In this document: one piece after another, positions 25,977 to 34,372 of the stretch | Layout of the letters: every line of letters begins with the position of its first letter | How positions within the stretch are numbered: the first letter of the stretch is position 1 | Source of the DNA: Chloroflexota bacterium | GTDB taxonomy: Bacteria; Chloroflexota; Anaerolineae; Anaerolineales; E44-bin32 | Length of the DNA: 40,982 nt | Assembly (NCBI GenBank): GCA_024277995.1 | Contig: JAJRUD010000240.1 | Location: forward strand, 1-40,982 | Direction: 5' to 3' | Made by a program: the position numbers and the translations under genes | Notes under the pieces: generated by a model | Database searches by the model: none | The model's input: the letters and a program-made list of their open reading frames with translations, nothing else | Told to the model about the DNA's origin: nothing

Positions 25977-27100
25977 ACCGCTACGCGCACGTCACGGGCT
26001 GGGGCATGGCCGTCCCCGATCGGGTTCTCACCAATCAGGAACTTTCCCGCCTGGTCGATACGAACGACGATTGGATCGTCTCACGCACGGGGATCCGCGA
26101 GCGGCGCATCGCCCAGAAAGGCGAGAGCACGGCCACCCTGGCAGCGCGCGCCGCGCTGCGCGCCCTGGCCCGCACCGACCTGCGCCCGACCGATATTCAG
26201 ATGATCATCGTGGCCACGGCCTCGCCCGAGCACATCTTCCCGGCCACAGCCTGCATCGTGCAGGACACGCTCGGCGCCACCAACGCAGCCGCCTTTGACC
26301 TTTCGGCGGCCTGCACGGGCTTCATCTACGGGCTCAGCCTGGCCTCGCACTCCATCCGCGCCGGCGCCATCGAGAACGCCATCGTCATCGGCGCGGAGAC
26401 GCTTTCGCGTCTGATCAATTGGGAGGATCGCAGCACGTGCATCCTCTTCGGCGACGGCGCAGGGGCCTTCGTGCTCCAGGCCAGTCATGACCCGGGCGGC
26501 TTCCTGGCCTCTGTGCTGCACGCCGACGGGTCGGGGAGCAACCTGCTCACCATCCCCGCCGGCGGCAGCCGCATGCCGGCCTCACTGGAGACCGTCCACA
26601 AGAACCTGCATACCATCCAGATGAACGGCCGCGAGATCTTCCGCTTCGCGACGCGCGTGATGGCCTCCTCCACCAGGGAAGTCCTGACTCGCTCCGGCAT
26701 CGAGCTGGATGACGTGGAGCTGGTCATTCCTCATCAGGCCAATCGGCGCATCATCGAAGCCGCCGCCCGCAGTCTGCGCCTGCCCATGGAACGTTTCATG
26801 GTCAACATCGAGCGCTACGGCAACACCTCCTCCGCCTCCATCCCGATCGCCGCATGCGAAGCCATCGAACAGGGGCGCATCCGCCCGGGCGACCACGTCG
26901 TCCTGGTGGCCTTCGGCGCCGGCCTCACCTACGGCGCGCTGGTGTTGGAATGGGTCTCGACGGAGCGCCCGATACCGCCCGCGCGGCGCGGCATCCAGCG
27001 ATTGTTCACCTTCATGGGTCGCGTGCGGTCCTTGTTGCGACGCTTCTGGAGACACATCGAGGGGCTCATCTGGGGAACGAAGTCCCACAAGAAACGCTAG
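25973..27100 (+). CDS. fabH: Beta-ketoacyl-ACP synthase III with basic C-terminal extension
   Basis: A protein of 375 residues that starts fatty-acid synthesis by condensing acyl-CoA with malonyl-ACP. The triad is Cys114 (DLSAACTGFIYGL), His254 (VIPHQANRRI) and Asn284 (RYGNTSSASIP). The conserved domain ends near residue 330 (GALVLEW). About 40 further residues (ARRGIQRLFTFMGRVRSLLRR and following) are basic and amphipathic, unlike ordinary FabH proteins of about 320-330 residues. The start overlaps the fabF stop (ATGA). Confidence 0.94.
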   Translation: MNRYAHVTGWGMAVPDRVLTNQELSRLVDTNDDWIVSRTGIRERRIAQKGESTATLAARAALRALARTDLRPTDIQMIIVATASPEHIFPATACIVQDTLGATNAAAFDLSAACTGFIYGLSLASHSIRAGAIENAIVIGAETLSRLINWEDRSTCILFGDGAGAFVLQASHDPGGFLASVLHADGSGSNLLTIPAGGSRMPASLETVHKNLHTIQMNGREIFRFATRVMASSTREVLTRSGIELDDVELVIPHQANRRIIEAAARSLRLPMERFMVNIERYGNTSSASIPIAACEAIEQGRIRPGDHVVLVAFGAGLTYGALVLEWVSTERPIPPARRGIQRLFTFMGRVRSLLRRFWRHIEGLIWGTKSHKKR

Positions 27101-27288
27101 CACGCCGCAGCACGCTGGAATGCAGCCATCACAACCGCTGGACCATCCCCCAGAAATCCATCGCTGGCCCGCCTCGACCCCGGAGATGGGAAGCCGGCGG
27201 CGGCGACAAGACCACCGCTTCCCGAGCCGCTCCCGCGCCCACCGCGGCGGCTCGGCGGAGGTCCACTCGACACGATCAAACACGAAAA

Positions 27289-27314
27289 CAGCCCGCCAGG
27301 CGGTCGGCGGGCTG
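27289..27314 (-). terminator. Terminator of the thioredoxin gene
   Basis: CAGCCCGCC (27289-27297) and GGCGGGCTG (27306-27314) form a 9-bp stem with an 8-nt loop. On the minus strand it is followed by TTTTCG, as expected for trxA. It may also stop fabH transcripts from the other side. Confidence 0.75.
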
Positions 27315-27375
27315 TTCATCTGGATCTGGCTTAGTGGATAGTCAGGCCTGGGGCGCGGCGCCAGGCCTGACTCGT

Positions 27376-27747
27376 TCAGTTCTTCTCGGCCTGTGCCTGG
27401 GAAGAGGACTCCCCCGCTGCGTTCAGGAATTCGTCCACCATATCGCGCAGGTAGGGCTCCGGCACTGCGCCCACCTGGCGGTGAACCACGTTGCCATCCG
27501 CCACGAACAGCATGGTCGGGATCCCCTGCACGCCGAACTTCATGGCCCACTCCGGGTTCTCGTCAGTGTTGACCTTGGCCACGATCAGCTTGCCCGAGTA
27601 CTCCTCGGCGATCTTCTTCAGGATCGGCTCCACCATGCGGCATGGGCCGCACCACGGCGCCCAGAAGTCCACCACCACAGGCAGTTCGGATTGCAATACC
27701 GTCTTCTCGAAGGCGGCATCTGTCACGTGAATCGGTTCCTTGATCAT
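27376..27747 (-). CDS. trxA: Thioredoxin
   Basis: A protein of 123 residues from ATG 27745-27747, with GGAG upstream; the longer frame to 27825 runs over the likely promoter (TATCAT at 27784-27789). The redox motif is WCGPC (Cys33, Cys36), with VVVDFWAPWCGPCRMVEPIL, the VNTDENPE block and the cis-Pro in GIPTMLF. It reduces protein disulfides in the cytoplasm. The C-terminal tail (AAGESSSQAQAEKN) is a little longer than usual. Confidence 0.96.
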   Translation of the reverse strand: MIKEPIHVTDAAFEKTVLQSELPVVVDFWAPWCGPCRMVEPILKKIAEEYSGKLIVAKVNTDENPEWAMKFGVQGIPTMLFVADGNVVHRQVGAVPEPYLRDMVDEFLNAAGESSSQAQAEKN

Positions 27748-27875
27748 TCTATGCTCCGTCCTTACCTCGCTTTGATGTTCAGAATGATACCATGCTTCTC
27801 GGCCCTGGATTGGAAGCCTGCTCACGCCGGCCCGGGCTTGCGGTGGCCCTTGCGGGCAAACCCGGGGCGCTAAGG

Positions 27876-27881
27876 TATAAT
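27876..27881 (+). promoter_or_regulatory. -10 box of the zinc-ribbon peptide, membrane peptide and scpA operon
   Basis: TATAAT, 29 nt before the ATG at 27911. No standard -35 at 17 nt. Confidence 0.55.
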
Positions 27882-27910
27882 CGCGAGCAGGCCCGCGACG
27901 GCGAGGATTG

Positions 27911-28021
27911 ATGGAGCAGCAAGTGGTCTGCCCCGAATCCCATCAGGCAGGACTCGACGCTCTCGATAAGGGCTTCATGGCCTGCACCACGTGCCGCAAC
28001 CTTTGGGAGCTATCCGCCTAA
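27911..28021 (+). CDS. Tiny zinc-ribbon-like protein (36 residues)
   Basis: ATG at 27911 with GAGG shortly before, TAA at 28019-28021. The protein has a CPESH motif near the N-terminus and CTTC (Cys25, Cys28) near the C-terminus, so three Cys and one His could bind a zinc ion. A TATAAT box lies 29 nt upstream. The next gene starts at the very next base after the stop. No family is recognised. A real gene is likely, given promoter, ribosome binding site and spacing. Confidence 0.6.
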   Translation: MEQQVVCPESHQAGLDALDKGFMACTTCRNLWELSA

Positions 28022-28189
28022 ATGGAAGGCTTTTGGCAGATCGAACGTCAGCGGGTGCAGACCATCGCCGCAGAGGAGGCTGCACGGCGCGAGGCGGATC
28101 GCAGGATCATGCTCGTCGTGGGGATCGCCACACTGGCCGTCGTCGCGTTGGTCGTCCTCACGGGTCTGTTCCTGATGCTGCGCGCCTGA
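28022..28189 (+). CDS. Small single-pass membrane protein (55 residues)
   Basis: ATG at 28022 directly after the TAA of the tiny zinc-ribbon gene, TGA at 28187-28189, 9 nt before scpA. It has an amphipathic N-terminal helix (EGFWQIERQRVQTIAAEEAA), a basic stop (RREADRR) and a membrane helix (IMLVVGIATLAVVALVVLTG). It is probably co-translated with its neighbours. No known family and no catalytic motif is seen. Confidence 0.6.
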   Translation: MEGFWQIERQRVQTIAAEEAARREADRRIMLVVGIATLAVVALVVLTGLFLMLRA

Positions 28190-28198
28190 TCGCATGCG

Positions 28199-28954
28199 AT
28201 GACCTATACCATCCACCTGCCTGTTTACGAAGGTCCGCTCGACCTGCTGTTGGAGCTCATTCAGCGCGCCGAATTGGACATCACCAAGATCGCCCTGGCA
28301 CAGGTCACCGACCAATACCTTGCCTACCTGCGCCAGGCCCAGGAGCACAAGCTCGCCGACCTGAGCGCCTTCCTGGTCATCGCCGCTCGCCTGCTGCAAA
28401 TCAAATCCGAGGCGCTGCTGCCGCGCCCGCCTGAGCGCGAACCGGGAGAGGAAGACCCGGGCGAAGCGCTCGCGCAACAATTGATCGCCTACCGCCGATT
28501 CAAGCGCATCGCACGTTATCTGGCCGGACGCCAAAAGGCCGGGCTGCGCACCTTCGTCCGCCTGGCGCCGCCGCCGCTCCCCGAATCCAGACTCGACCTG
28601 GGCGGCATTACCCTGCAGGACCTCAGGCGAGCCATGCTGCACGCGCTCGCCACTGCCCCCACCCCACAGCCCCTGAGCCAGGCGGTGGCGCCGCATCGCA
28701 TCCGCATCCGGGACAAGATCCACCTCATCCTGGATGCGCTGCGCCGAGAGCGGCGGACGACCTTCCGCAAGCTGCTCAAGACCGTTCGCAGCCGGCTCGA
28801 GATCGTGGTTTCATTCCTTGCGATGCTGGAGTTGGTGAAACAACGGCAGATCGACGTCCGCCAGGAACAGATCTTCGGCGAGATCGAGATACTACCGGGT
28901 GAGGCCTGGAGCGAAGATCAGGAACTCGAGTTCGATCTAGAGTTCGAGGAGTAG
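28199..28954 (+). CDS. scpA: Segregation and condensation protein A
   Basis: A protein of 251 residues, the kleisin subunit of the Smc-ScpA-ScpB complex that compacts and segregates the chromosome. The N-terminal block YTIHLPVYEGPLDLLLELIQRAELDITKIALAQVTDQYLAYL is diagnostic, and FLVIAARLLQIKSEALLPRP follows. The C-terminal winged-helix part contains FRKLLKTVRSRLEIVVSFLAMLELVK, and the acidic end ([13 protein letters not shown]) is family-typical. scpB and smc are not in the window. Its last 37 bases overlap the 3' end of the convergent vanZ gene. Confidence 0.94.
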   Translation: MTYTIHLPVYEGPLDLLLELIQRAELDITKIALAQVTDQYLAYLRQAQEHKLADLSAFLVIAARLLQIKSEALLPRPPEREPGEEDPGEALAQQLIAYRRFKRIARYLAGRQKAGLRTFVRLAPPPLPESRLDLGGITLQDLRRAMLHALATAPTPQPLSQAVAPHRIRIRDKIHLILDALRRERRTTFRKLLKTVRSRLEIVVSFLAMLELVKQRQIDVRQEQIFGEIEILPGEAWSEDQELEFDLEFEE

Positions 28955-29310
28955 CCGGCCACCAGGGTCAGTGCCACGAAAGCCCCCACGCCATCGATCA
29001 CAACATCGCGCAAAGACGAAGTGCGGCCCTGAACGAAGGACTGGTGAAACTCATCGCTCAGTGCAAATAGCAGCGCCATGAGCAGTGAGGTCAGCCAGCG
29101 ATAGCGGGTAGAAAGCCGGGGAGGCAGCGCGAAGTAGTAGGAGGTGGCCAGCAGTGCGTAGCCCATCGCATGGCCGCCCTTTTTTACCAACAGGTCCACG
29201 GATCCGAAATAGGGGATCCGACTCGCAGGCAGGGAGGAGAAAAAGAAGATCAGCCCCATCATGATGATGGAGGGCAACCAGCGCAGGGGTGTGGGCAGGG
29301 AGCGTGACAT
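28918..29310 (-). CDS. VanZ family membrane protein
   Basis: A protein of 130 residues with four membrane segments: [54 protein letters not shown] and [16 protein letters not shown]. The block [28 protein letters not shown] is the VanZ signature. The function of most members is unknown; VanZ itself gives teicoplanin resistance. I chose ATG 29308-29310, because a -10 box (TACAAT) ends 7 nt before it, so the mRNA is likely leaderless. Its 3' end lies antisense to the scpA 3' end by 37 bases. Confidence 0.88.
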   Translation of the reverse strand: MSRSLPTPLRWLPSIIMMGLIFFFSSLPASRIPYFGSVDLLVKKGGHAMGYALLATSYYFALPPRLSTRYRWLTSLLMALLFALSDEFHQSFVQGRTSSLRDVVIDGVGAFVALTLVAGYSSNSRSNSSS

Positions 29311-29317
29311 GCACGGC

Positions 29318-29323
29318 ATTGTA
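29318..29323 (-). promoter_or_regulatory. -10 box of vanZ (leaderless promoter)
   Basis: TACAAT on the minus strand ending 7 nt before the ATG at 29310. An in-frame ATG overlaps the box itself and cannot be the start if this promoter is used. Confidence 0.5.
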
Positions 29324-29353
29324 CCACCCCCGCCCCCCCCCAGGAGCACCCCC

Positions 29354-31393
29354 ATGAGCAACAGGCTCAAGGACCAGACCTCACCTTATCTCCTGCAGCA
29401 TGCGGAGAACCCCGTCGATTGGTTCCCGTGGAGCACGGCCGCCTTTCAGAAGGCCGAGAGCGAGGACAAGCCCGTCTTCCTCAGCATCGGCTACGCCGCC
29501 TGCCATTGGTGCCACGTGATGGCCCACGAATCCTTCGAAGACCCCGAAGTCGCCGCCATCATGAACGATCATTTCGTCAACGTCAAGGTGGATCGCGAGG
29601 AGCGACCTGACGTGGATGCCATCTACATGCAGGCCGTCACGGCCATGACAGGATACGGCGGTTGGCCGATGTCCGTCTTCCTCACACCGCAGGGCAAGCC
29701 CTTCTACGGCGGCACCTATTTCCCCCCCGTGCGCCGCCACGACATGCCCTCCTTCCGTGAGGTCCTGCTTGGCATCGCGCGCGCATGGCGCGAAGAGCGC
29801 GATGACCTGCTCGCTGCCAGCGATCGACTCACCGACCAGTTGTCGCAGACGCCAGCTCTGCGAAGCGCCGATGATTCACTTCAAACCGAGACCCTCCATC
29901 GGGCAGCTGAAGCCCTGCTGCGCACATACGACTGGGTATGCGGGGGCTGGGGCGGCGCGCCGAAGTTCCCCAGCGCCATGACCGTCGAGTTCCTGCTCCG
30001 CCATCACCATCGGGTCGGCGACCCACTGGCCCGCGATATGGCCCTCCACACCTTGCAGGCCATGGCTCGAGGTGGAATCTTCGATCACCTGGGCGGCGGC
30101 TTCCATCGCTACGCCGTGGATGAGCGCTGGCTGGTGCCCCATTTCGAGAAGATGCTCTATGACAACGCGCTGCTGGCAAGAGCCTATCTCCATGCCTGGC
30201 ATGTGAGCGGCGACCAAACACTCCTGCAGACCTTCGAGGCCACCATCGATTTTCTGCTGCGCGAGATGCGCCATCCCCAAGGGGGCTTCTTCGCCTCCCT
30301 GGACGCCGACGCTGAAGGAGAAGAAGGGACCTTCTATCTCTGGACGCCTGAACAGATTCAGGTCGTCCTTCCGCCGGAAGATGCCCAGTTGTTCATGGCA
30401 GCCTATGACGTCTCCGAGGCCGGCGACTTCGAGGGGCGCAACGTGCTTCATCTGACGACCTCTGTGGAAGAACTCAGCCAGCGCTTCGGCGCCCGGCCGG
30501 AGCAGATCGACCGCCGCCTGCGAACCTCCCGCGCCGCTCTGCTCGAAGCCCGGGAGCACCGCACGCGCCCGGCTCTCGACGACAAGATCATCACCTCCTG
30601 GAATGGTCTTGCGCTGATGACCCTGGCCCAAGGGGCGCGTGTCTTGCGACGCCCGGACTTGCTCCAGGCTGCTCAGCGGCTGGCCTCCTTTCTGCTGGAC
30701 AACCTGATGCCACAAGGCCGGCTCATGCGCTCCTGGTACCGCGATCGGGCTCAACACACGGCCTACCTGGAAGATCACGCCGCCCTGGGGCTCGCCATGC
30801 TGGAGCTCTATCAATCGGATTTCGACAACCGTTGGTACCAGGCCGCCATCCACCAGGCCGAGGAGATCCTCTCTCACTTCGCGGACCCCGAAGGCGGCTT
30901 TTTCGACACACGCGACGAGAGCGAGCCGCTTATCACTCGGCCCAAAGGCCTGCAAGATTCCCCCACCGCTAGCGGCAATACCCTGGCCGTGTCGCTCCTG
31001 CTGAGGCTGGGCGCCCTGACCGGCGATCAGCGCTACACCGACCCCGCGCTGCAGGCCGCGACCGCCATGCAGGCCATGGCCGTCCGCTATCCGACGGGTT
31101 TCTCCGGCTGGCTGTGCGCGCTCGATTTCGCGCTCGGGCCGATACACCAGCTCGCGCTGCTGGGCGATCCCGCCGACGCCCGCTTCCAGGCCCTGCATGC
31201 TGCGGCCGCAAAAAGATTCACGCCCCGCCTGGTGATGGCCGGCGGCGATCCCGGCGCGCACGCCGCCCCCTCCCTGCTGGCACACCGTGAACTGCTGGAG
31301 GGCAGGCCGACCGCATACCTCTGCCAGCGATTCTCGTGTAAGCTTCCAGTGACTTCACCCGGGGACCTGGCCATGCAGCTGGAGGAACCGTAG
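29354..31393 (+). CDS. YyaL/DUF255 thioredoxin-domain protein
   Basis: A protein of 679 residues from ATG 29354; the open frame from 29261 overlaps the vanZ promoter. The N-terminal thioredoxin-like domain has [46 protein letters not shown] (Cys50-His-Trp-Cys53) and [11 protein letters not shown]. The rest is an (alpha/alpha)6 barrel like those of N-acylglucosamine epimerases and cellobiose epimerases ([39 protein letters not shown]). This is the Spermatogenesis-associated protein 20/YyaL family, whose reaction is unknown. The next gene starts within its stop codon (TAGTG). Confidence 0.93.
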   Translation: MSNRLKDQTSPYLLQHAENPVDWFPWSTAAFQKAESEDKPVFLSIGYAACHWCHVMAHESFEDPEVAAIMNDHFVNVKVDREERPDVDAIYMQAVTAMTGYGGWPMSVFLTPQGKPFYGGTYFPPVRRHDMPSFREVLLGIARAWREERDDLLAASDRLTDQLSQTPALRSADDSLQTETLHRAAEALLRTYDWVCGGWGGAPKFPSAMTVEFLLRHHHRVGDPLARDMALHTLQAMARGGIFDHLGGGFHRYAVDERWLVPHFEKMLYDNALLARAYLHAWHVSGDQTLLQTFEATIDFLLREMRHPQGGFFASLDADAEGEEGTFYLWTPEQIQVVLPPEDAQLFMAAYDVSEAGDFEGRNVLHLTTSVEELSQRFGARPEQIDRRLRTSRAALLEAREHRTRPALDDKIITSWNGLALMTLAQGARVLRRPDLLQAAQRLASFLLDNLMPQGRLMRSWYRDRAQHTAYLEDHAALGLAMLELYQSDFDNRWYQAAIHQAEEILSHFADPEGGFFDTRDESEPLITRPKGLQDSPTASGNTLAVSLLLRLGALTGDQRYTDPALQAATAMQAMAVRYPTGFSGWLCALDFALGPIHQLALLGDPADARFQALHAAAAKRFTPRLVMAGGDPGAHAAPSLLAHRELLEGRPTAYLCQRFSCKLPVTSPGDLAMQLEEP

Positions 31394-31662
31394 TGGAAGA
31401 GCACGGGACCGCGCCCCGCCGACAGGACCCATCCCTCAGGCCGCTGCTTCGCAGCCTCGGCCTGGAGCTGCTCTTTTACGCTCCACTGGTCACAGCCTAC
31501 TTCGCGCTGGTGCTGCACTTCGGCCGCGAGCCGATCCAGCGATTGTACGAGTCCGGCCGCGCCAGCTACGCCTACCTGTCGCTGGCCCTCATCGTGGGCC
31601 AGGCCGTCTTGCTGGAAATCCTGACCAGTTGGCTGCTGCGCCGCATCGGGTTGAGGCACTGA
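31393..31662 (+). CDS. Small membrane protein of unknown function
   Basis: A protein of 89 residues starting with GTG at 31393, which shares one base with the upstream TAG stop. Two membrane helices: ELLFYAPLVTAYFALVLHF and YAYLSLALIVGQAVLLEILTSWLL, joined by a polar loop with REPIQRLYESGRA. It lies 3 nt before the TauE-type gene and may act with it, but this is only neighbourhood inference. I recognise no family. Confidence 0.75.
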   Translation: MEEHGTAPRRQDPSLRPLLRSLGLELLFYAPLVTAYFALVLHFGREPIQRLYESGRASYAYLSLALIVGQAVLLEILTSWLLRRIGLRH

Positions 31663-31665
31663 GCC

Positions 31666-32556
31666 ATGGTATTCCCTATCGCTGGTGTCGAGGTTGACCC
31701 CTTTCTTTTGGCCCTGATCGGCTTCGGCGTCGGCGTGATGGGTGGCTTCTTTGGAGTCGGCGGCGGGTTCATCGCGGGCCCGCTCATGTTCTGGGCAGGT
31801 GTCCCTATGAACTTCGTCGTCGGCACCGACCTGGCGCATATGACGGGCAAGTCCATCGTCGCTGCGCGCAGGCACAGAGCCCTGGGAAATGTCGACTTGC
31901 GCCTGGGCGTGCTGATGATGGTAGGGACGATCCCGGGCGTCGAAATCGGCGCGCAAATCATCGAGCGCCTTAAGGTCATGGGGGATGTCGACCGGGTGCT
32001 GGGGATGGCGTACGTGGTGATCCTGACTGTGATCGGGATCTTCACCGCCTGGGAGGCCATGCGCGCCCTGCAAATCCGACGCCGCACGCGCCTGCCCGTC
32101 GACGAGGTCTTGGGGATCCCCAGCGCTGTCCGCCGCTCCCGCATCCTGCGCATCCCGCCCTTAATCAGCCTGCCCACCTCCGGCGTCGCCGAGATCTCCA
32201 TCTGGACTATTCTGCTCGTCGGCCTGATTACGGGAGTGCTGGCCGGCACTCTGGGAGTGGGAGGCGGGTTCCTGCGTATGCCGCTGCTCGTCTACGTGCT
32301 TGGCGTGCCCACCCACACCGCCGTCGGCACCGACCTATTCGAAATCGTGATTTCGGCAGGCTTCGGCACGATAAGCCATGCCCTCAAGGGCAATGTGGAC
32401 GTGATCATTGCTTTGACCATGCAAACAGGCGCCGCCATCGGCGCACAGATCGGTGCCCTGGGGACGCGCTACGTGACCGGCCCAACCATTCGCCTGGCCT
32501 TCTCTTTCCTGCCCCTGGTCGCGGCCGTGATGGTGCTCTTACGACTCCAGGGTTGA
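31666..32556 (+). CDS. TauE/SafE-family sulfite exporter-like permease
   Basis: A protein of 296 residues with about eight membrane segments and the repeated TauE motif: GFGVGVMGGFFGVGGGFIAGPLM in the first half and GLITGVLAGTLGVGGGFLRMPLLVYVLGVPTHTAVGTDLFE in the second. The central loop (about residues 125-170) is cytoplasmic and basic. Relatives export sulfite or other sulfur-containing anions. Substrate is not fixed by sequence. It starts 3 nt after the small membrane gene and precedes the universal stress protein gene by 10 nt. Confidence 0.92.
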   Translation: MVFPIAGVEVDPFLLALIGFGVGVMGGFFGVGGGFIAGPLMFWAGVPMNFVVGTDLAHMTGKSIVAARRHRALGNVDLRLGVLMMVGTIPGVEIGAQIIERLKVMGDVDRVLGMAYVVILTVIGIFTAWEAMRALQIRRRTRLPVDEVLGIPSAVRRSRILRIPPLISLPTSGVAEISIWTILLVGLITGVLAGTLGVGGGFLRMPLLVYVLGVPTHTAVGTDLFEIVISAGFGTISHALKGNVDVIIALTMQTGAAIGAQIGALGTRYVTGPTIRLAFSFLPLVAAVMVLLRLQG

Positions 32557-32566
32557 TGGAGGGAAA

Positions 32567-33412
32567 ATGACACCATCCCAAAAGGAGAACATCCAGGGCG
32601 GTGCCCTGCTCGTCTCCATGGGCGCTGCGGACGAGGGGGCGCAGCAGGCGACAGAGCATATGCTGCGCCACCTGAACCTCGAAGCGACGCGCCTCCAGTT
32701 TCCCTTGCCAGAGACGCCAACGACGAGGGAAGAACTTCCGGCAAGGGAGCCATCCCCGTCTGATAGGGCCATCACGGTCGCTGCAATGTCCGGCGATCCC
32801 GTGGGCCCGGTCCTTGAAGAGCTGCGCAGCGGAGGCTATTCCATGGTGGTGGTCGGTCTGGAGCGCCATCCAGCCGCTCAGCCAGCCCCCTCCTGGGCGG
32901 TCCAGATCGCCCTGCGGGCCCCCGTCACCACGCTCGTTCTTCAGGGCTCGCAGCAGGTGCTGCGAAGCATTCTGGTCTGTACCGGTGGCAAGCAGGCCTC
33001 CGCGCGCCCGCTCAGGTGGGGCTTGCGACTCGCCCGTGCCGCCGATGCCGGCCTCACTATCATGCATGTGAGCAGCAGAGCCCCCGGCATGTACGCCGGC
33101 CTTCCGGCCTTCGGCGATTCGCTGATGGACGTTCTGGCGCGCGACACGCCGCTCTCGCGCCATTTGAAGGACGCGGCCCGCCTGTGTGAAAGGGCCGGCG
33201 TTCAGGCCCAGATCGCGCTCCGCTACGGCATCGTCGCCGATGAGATCGTGCGCGCCTGCGAAGTGGAAGGCCACGATCTGGTCATCGTCGGGGCCTCGCT
33301 TGACATGCCCATGGAGCACGTCCTGATCGACGACGTGCTGCCCACGCTGCTCGTCAGCATCCGCACTCCCCTGCTCATCGCCCGCCAGGACCCCCCCGAT
33401 GAAAGCACATGA
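32567..33412 (+). CDS. Universal stress protein (UspA domain)
   Basis: A protein of 281 residues with GGAGGG before the ATG. The C-terminal half is a Usp domain: QVLRSILVCTGGKQASARPLRWGLRLARAADAGLTIMHV, then VADEIVRACEVEGHDLVIVGAS. The usual ATP-binding GxxGxxS is not clear, so nucleotide binding is doubtful. The N-terminal half may be a degenerate second Usp repeat (ITVAAMSGDPVGPVLEELRSGGYSMVVVGLE). It lies downstream of the TauE gene, and its end overlaps the next gene by 14 bases. Confidence 0.85.
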   Translation: MTPSQKENIQGGALLVSMGAADEGAQQATEHMLRHLNLEATRLQFPLPETPTTREELPAREPSPSDRAITVAAMSGDPVGPVLEELRSGGYSMVVVGLERHPAAQPAPSWAVQIALRAPVTTLVLQGSQQVLRSILVCTGGKQASARPLRWGLRLARAADAGLTIMHVSSRAPGMYAGLPAFGDSLMDVLARDTPLSRHLKDAARLCERAGVQAQIALRYGIVADEIVRACEVEGHDLVIVGASLDMPMEHVLIDDVLPTLLVSIRTPLLIARQDPPDEST

Positions 33413-34118
33413 GGTCCCTTGCCTGACGGCCACCCTGATGCGTGAGGTCGATCGCCTGGCCACGGAAGAATTCCATCTCGATCTGCTGCAGATGATGGAG
33501 AACGCAGGCCGGGCACTGGCCCGACTGGCGCGCGACCGGTTCCTGGGCGGCTCCGCCCTGGGCCGCAGGGTGCTGATCCTCGCCGGACCGGGCGGCAACG
33601 GTGGCGGCGGCCTGGCCGCCGCTCGACGCCTCGACGCATGGGGAGCCAAGGTCGAGGTGATCCTGGGCGCGGATGTGAACAGCCTGAAGGCAGTGCCGGC
33701 TCACCAGCTGCGAGCGCTGCGCTCGGTCTCCGTTCCCATTCGGCAGCCCGGCTCCGACCTGCCCCAGGCCGAACTCGTCCTGGACGCCCTGCTCGGATAC
33801 AGCCTGCGCGGCGCCCCGCGCGACCCCATCGCGGGTATGATCGCCGCCGCCAACGCCGGCGCAGCGCCCATCCTGGCCCTGGACCTGCCCTCAGGGCTGG
33901 ATCCCGATACAGGCCTCCCAGGCGACCCCACCGTGCGCGCCGCCGCCACGCTCACCCTGGCCCTGCCCAAGGCGGGACTGCTCACCGAGGGGGCCCGTGA
34001 ATACGTCGGCGACCTATGGCTGGCCGACATCGGCATCCCCCCCGAACTCTACCGCCGCCTGGGCCTGCGCGTGCCGCCCATCTTCGCCGCAGACGACCTG
34101 CTCCACCTGGATCCCTGA
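33399..34118 (+). CDS. nnrE: NAD(P)H-hydrate epimerase (YjeF N-terminal domain)
   Basis: A protein of 239 residues that epimerises damaged NAD(P)H hydrate for repair by the matching dehydratase. Motifs are LMREVDRLATEEFHL...MMENAGRALA, the dinucleotide loop ILAGPGGNGGGGLAAARRL, ELVLDALLGYSLRGAPR and ILALDLPSGLDPDTG, which contains the catalytic Asp region. It is only the epimerase domain; the kinase-like dehydratase half (NnrD) is absent here. It overlaps the preceding stress-protein gene by 14 nt. Confidence 0.92.
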   Translation: MKAHEVPCLTATLMREVDRLATEEFHLDLLQMMENAGRALARLARDRFLGGSALGRRVLILAGPGGNGGGGLAAARRLDAWGAKVEVILGADVNSLKAVPAHQLRALRSVSVPIRQPGSDLPQAELVLDALLGYSLRGAPRDPIAGMIAAANAGAAPILALDLPSGLDPDTGLPGDPTVRAAATLTLALPKAGLLTEGAREYVGDLWLADIGIPPELYRRLGLRVPPIFAADDLLHLDP

Positions 34119-34372
34119 GACAGGAGCACGGGGCAGATCCCGGGCCGGAACATCCAGCCTTCTCCCGGAGAAAAGGCGGTGCCATTTCCCGGGCGCCAGG
34201 ACGGCACATTCGCGCCCCCCAGTTTCCATTCCCGAGAGACATCCCCGTTCGGCCATATCGAAAGGTTCCACGGCATTGAGTTCCCCATCGCTCCTGGCTG
34301 GCACCCCTTTTCCGGCTGCCTCCACGAAAGCAGCCCCGGAGCTCTCGCTTGCCGGCCATAGATCGGAGGCGG
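34119..34372. other. Intergenic region between convergent nnrE and glmS
   Basis: About 250 bases with no gene. A weak hairpin (GCCTT...AAGGC with CTCC/GGAG inside, about 34159-34179) might end nnrE transcripts. No T-tract follows. Confidence 0.4.
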
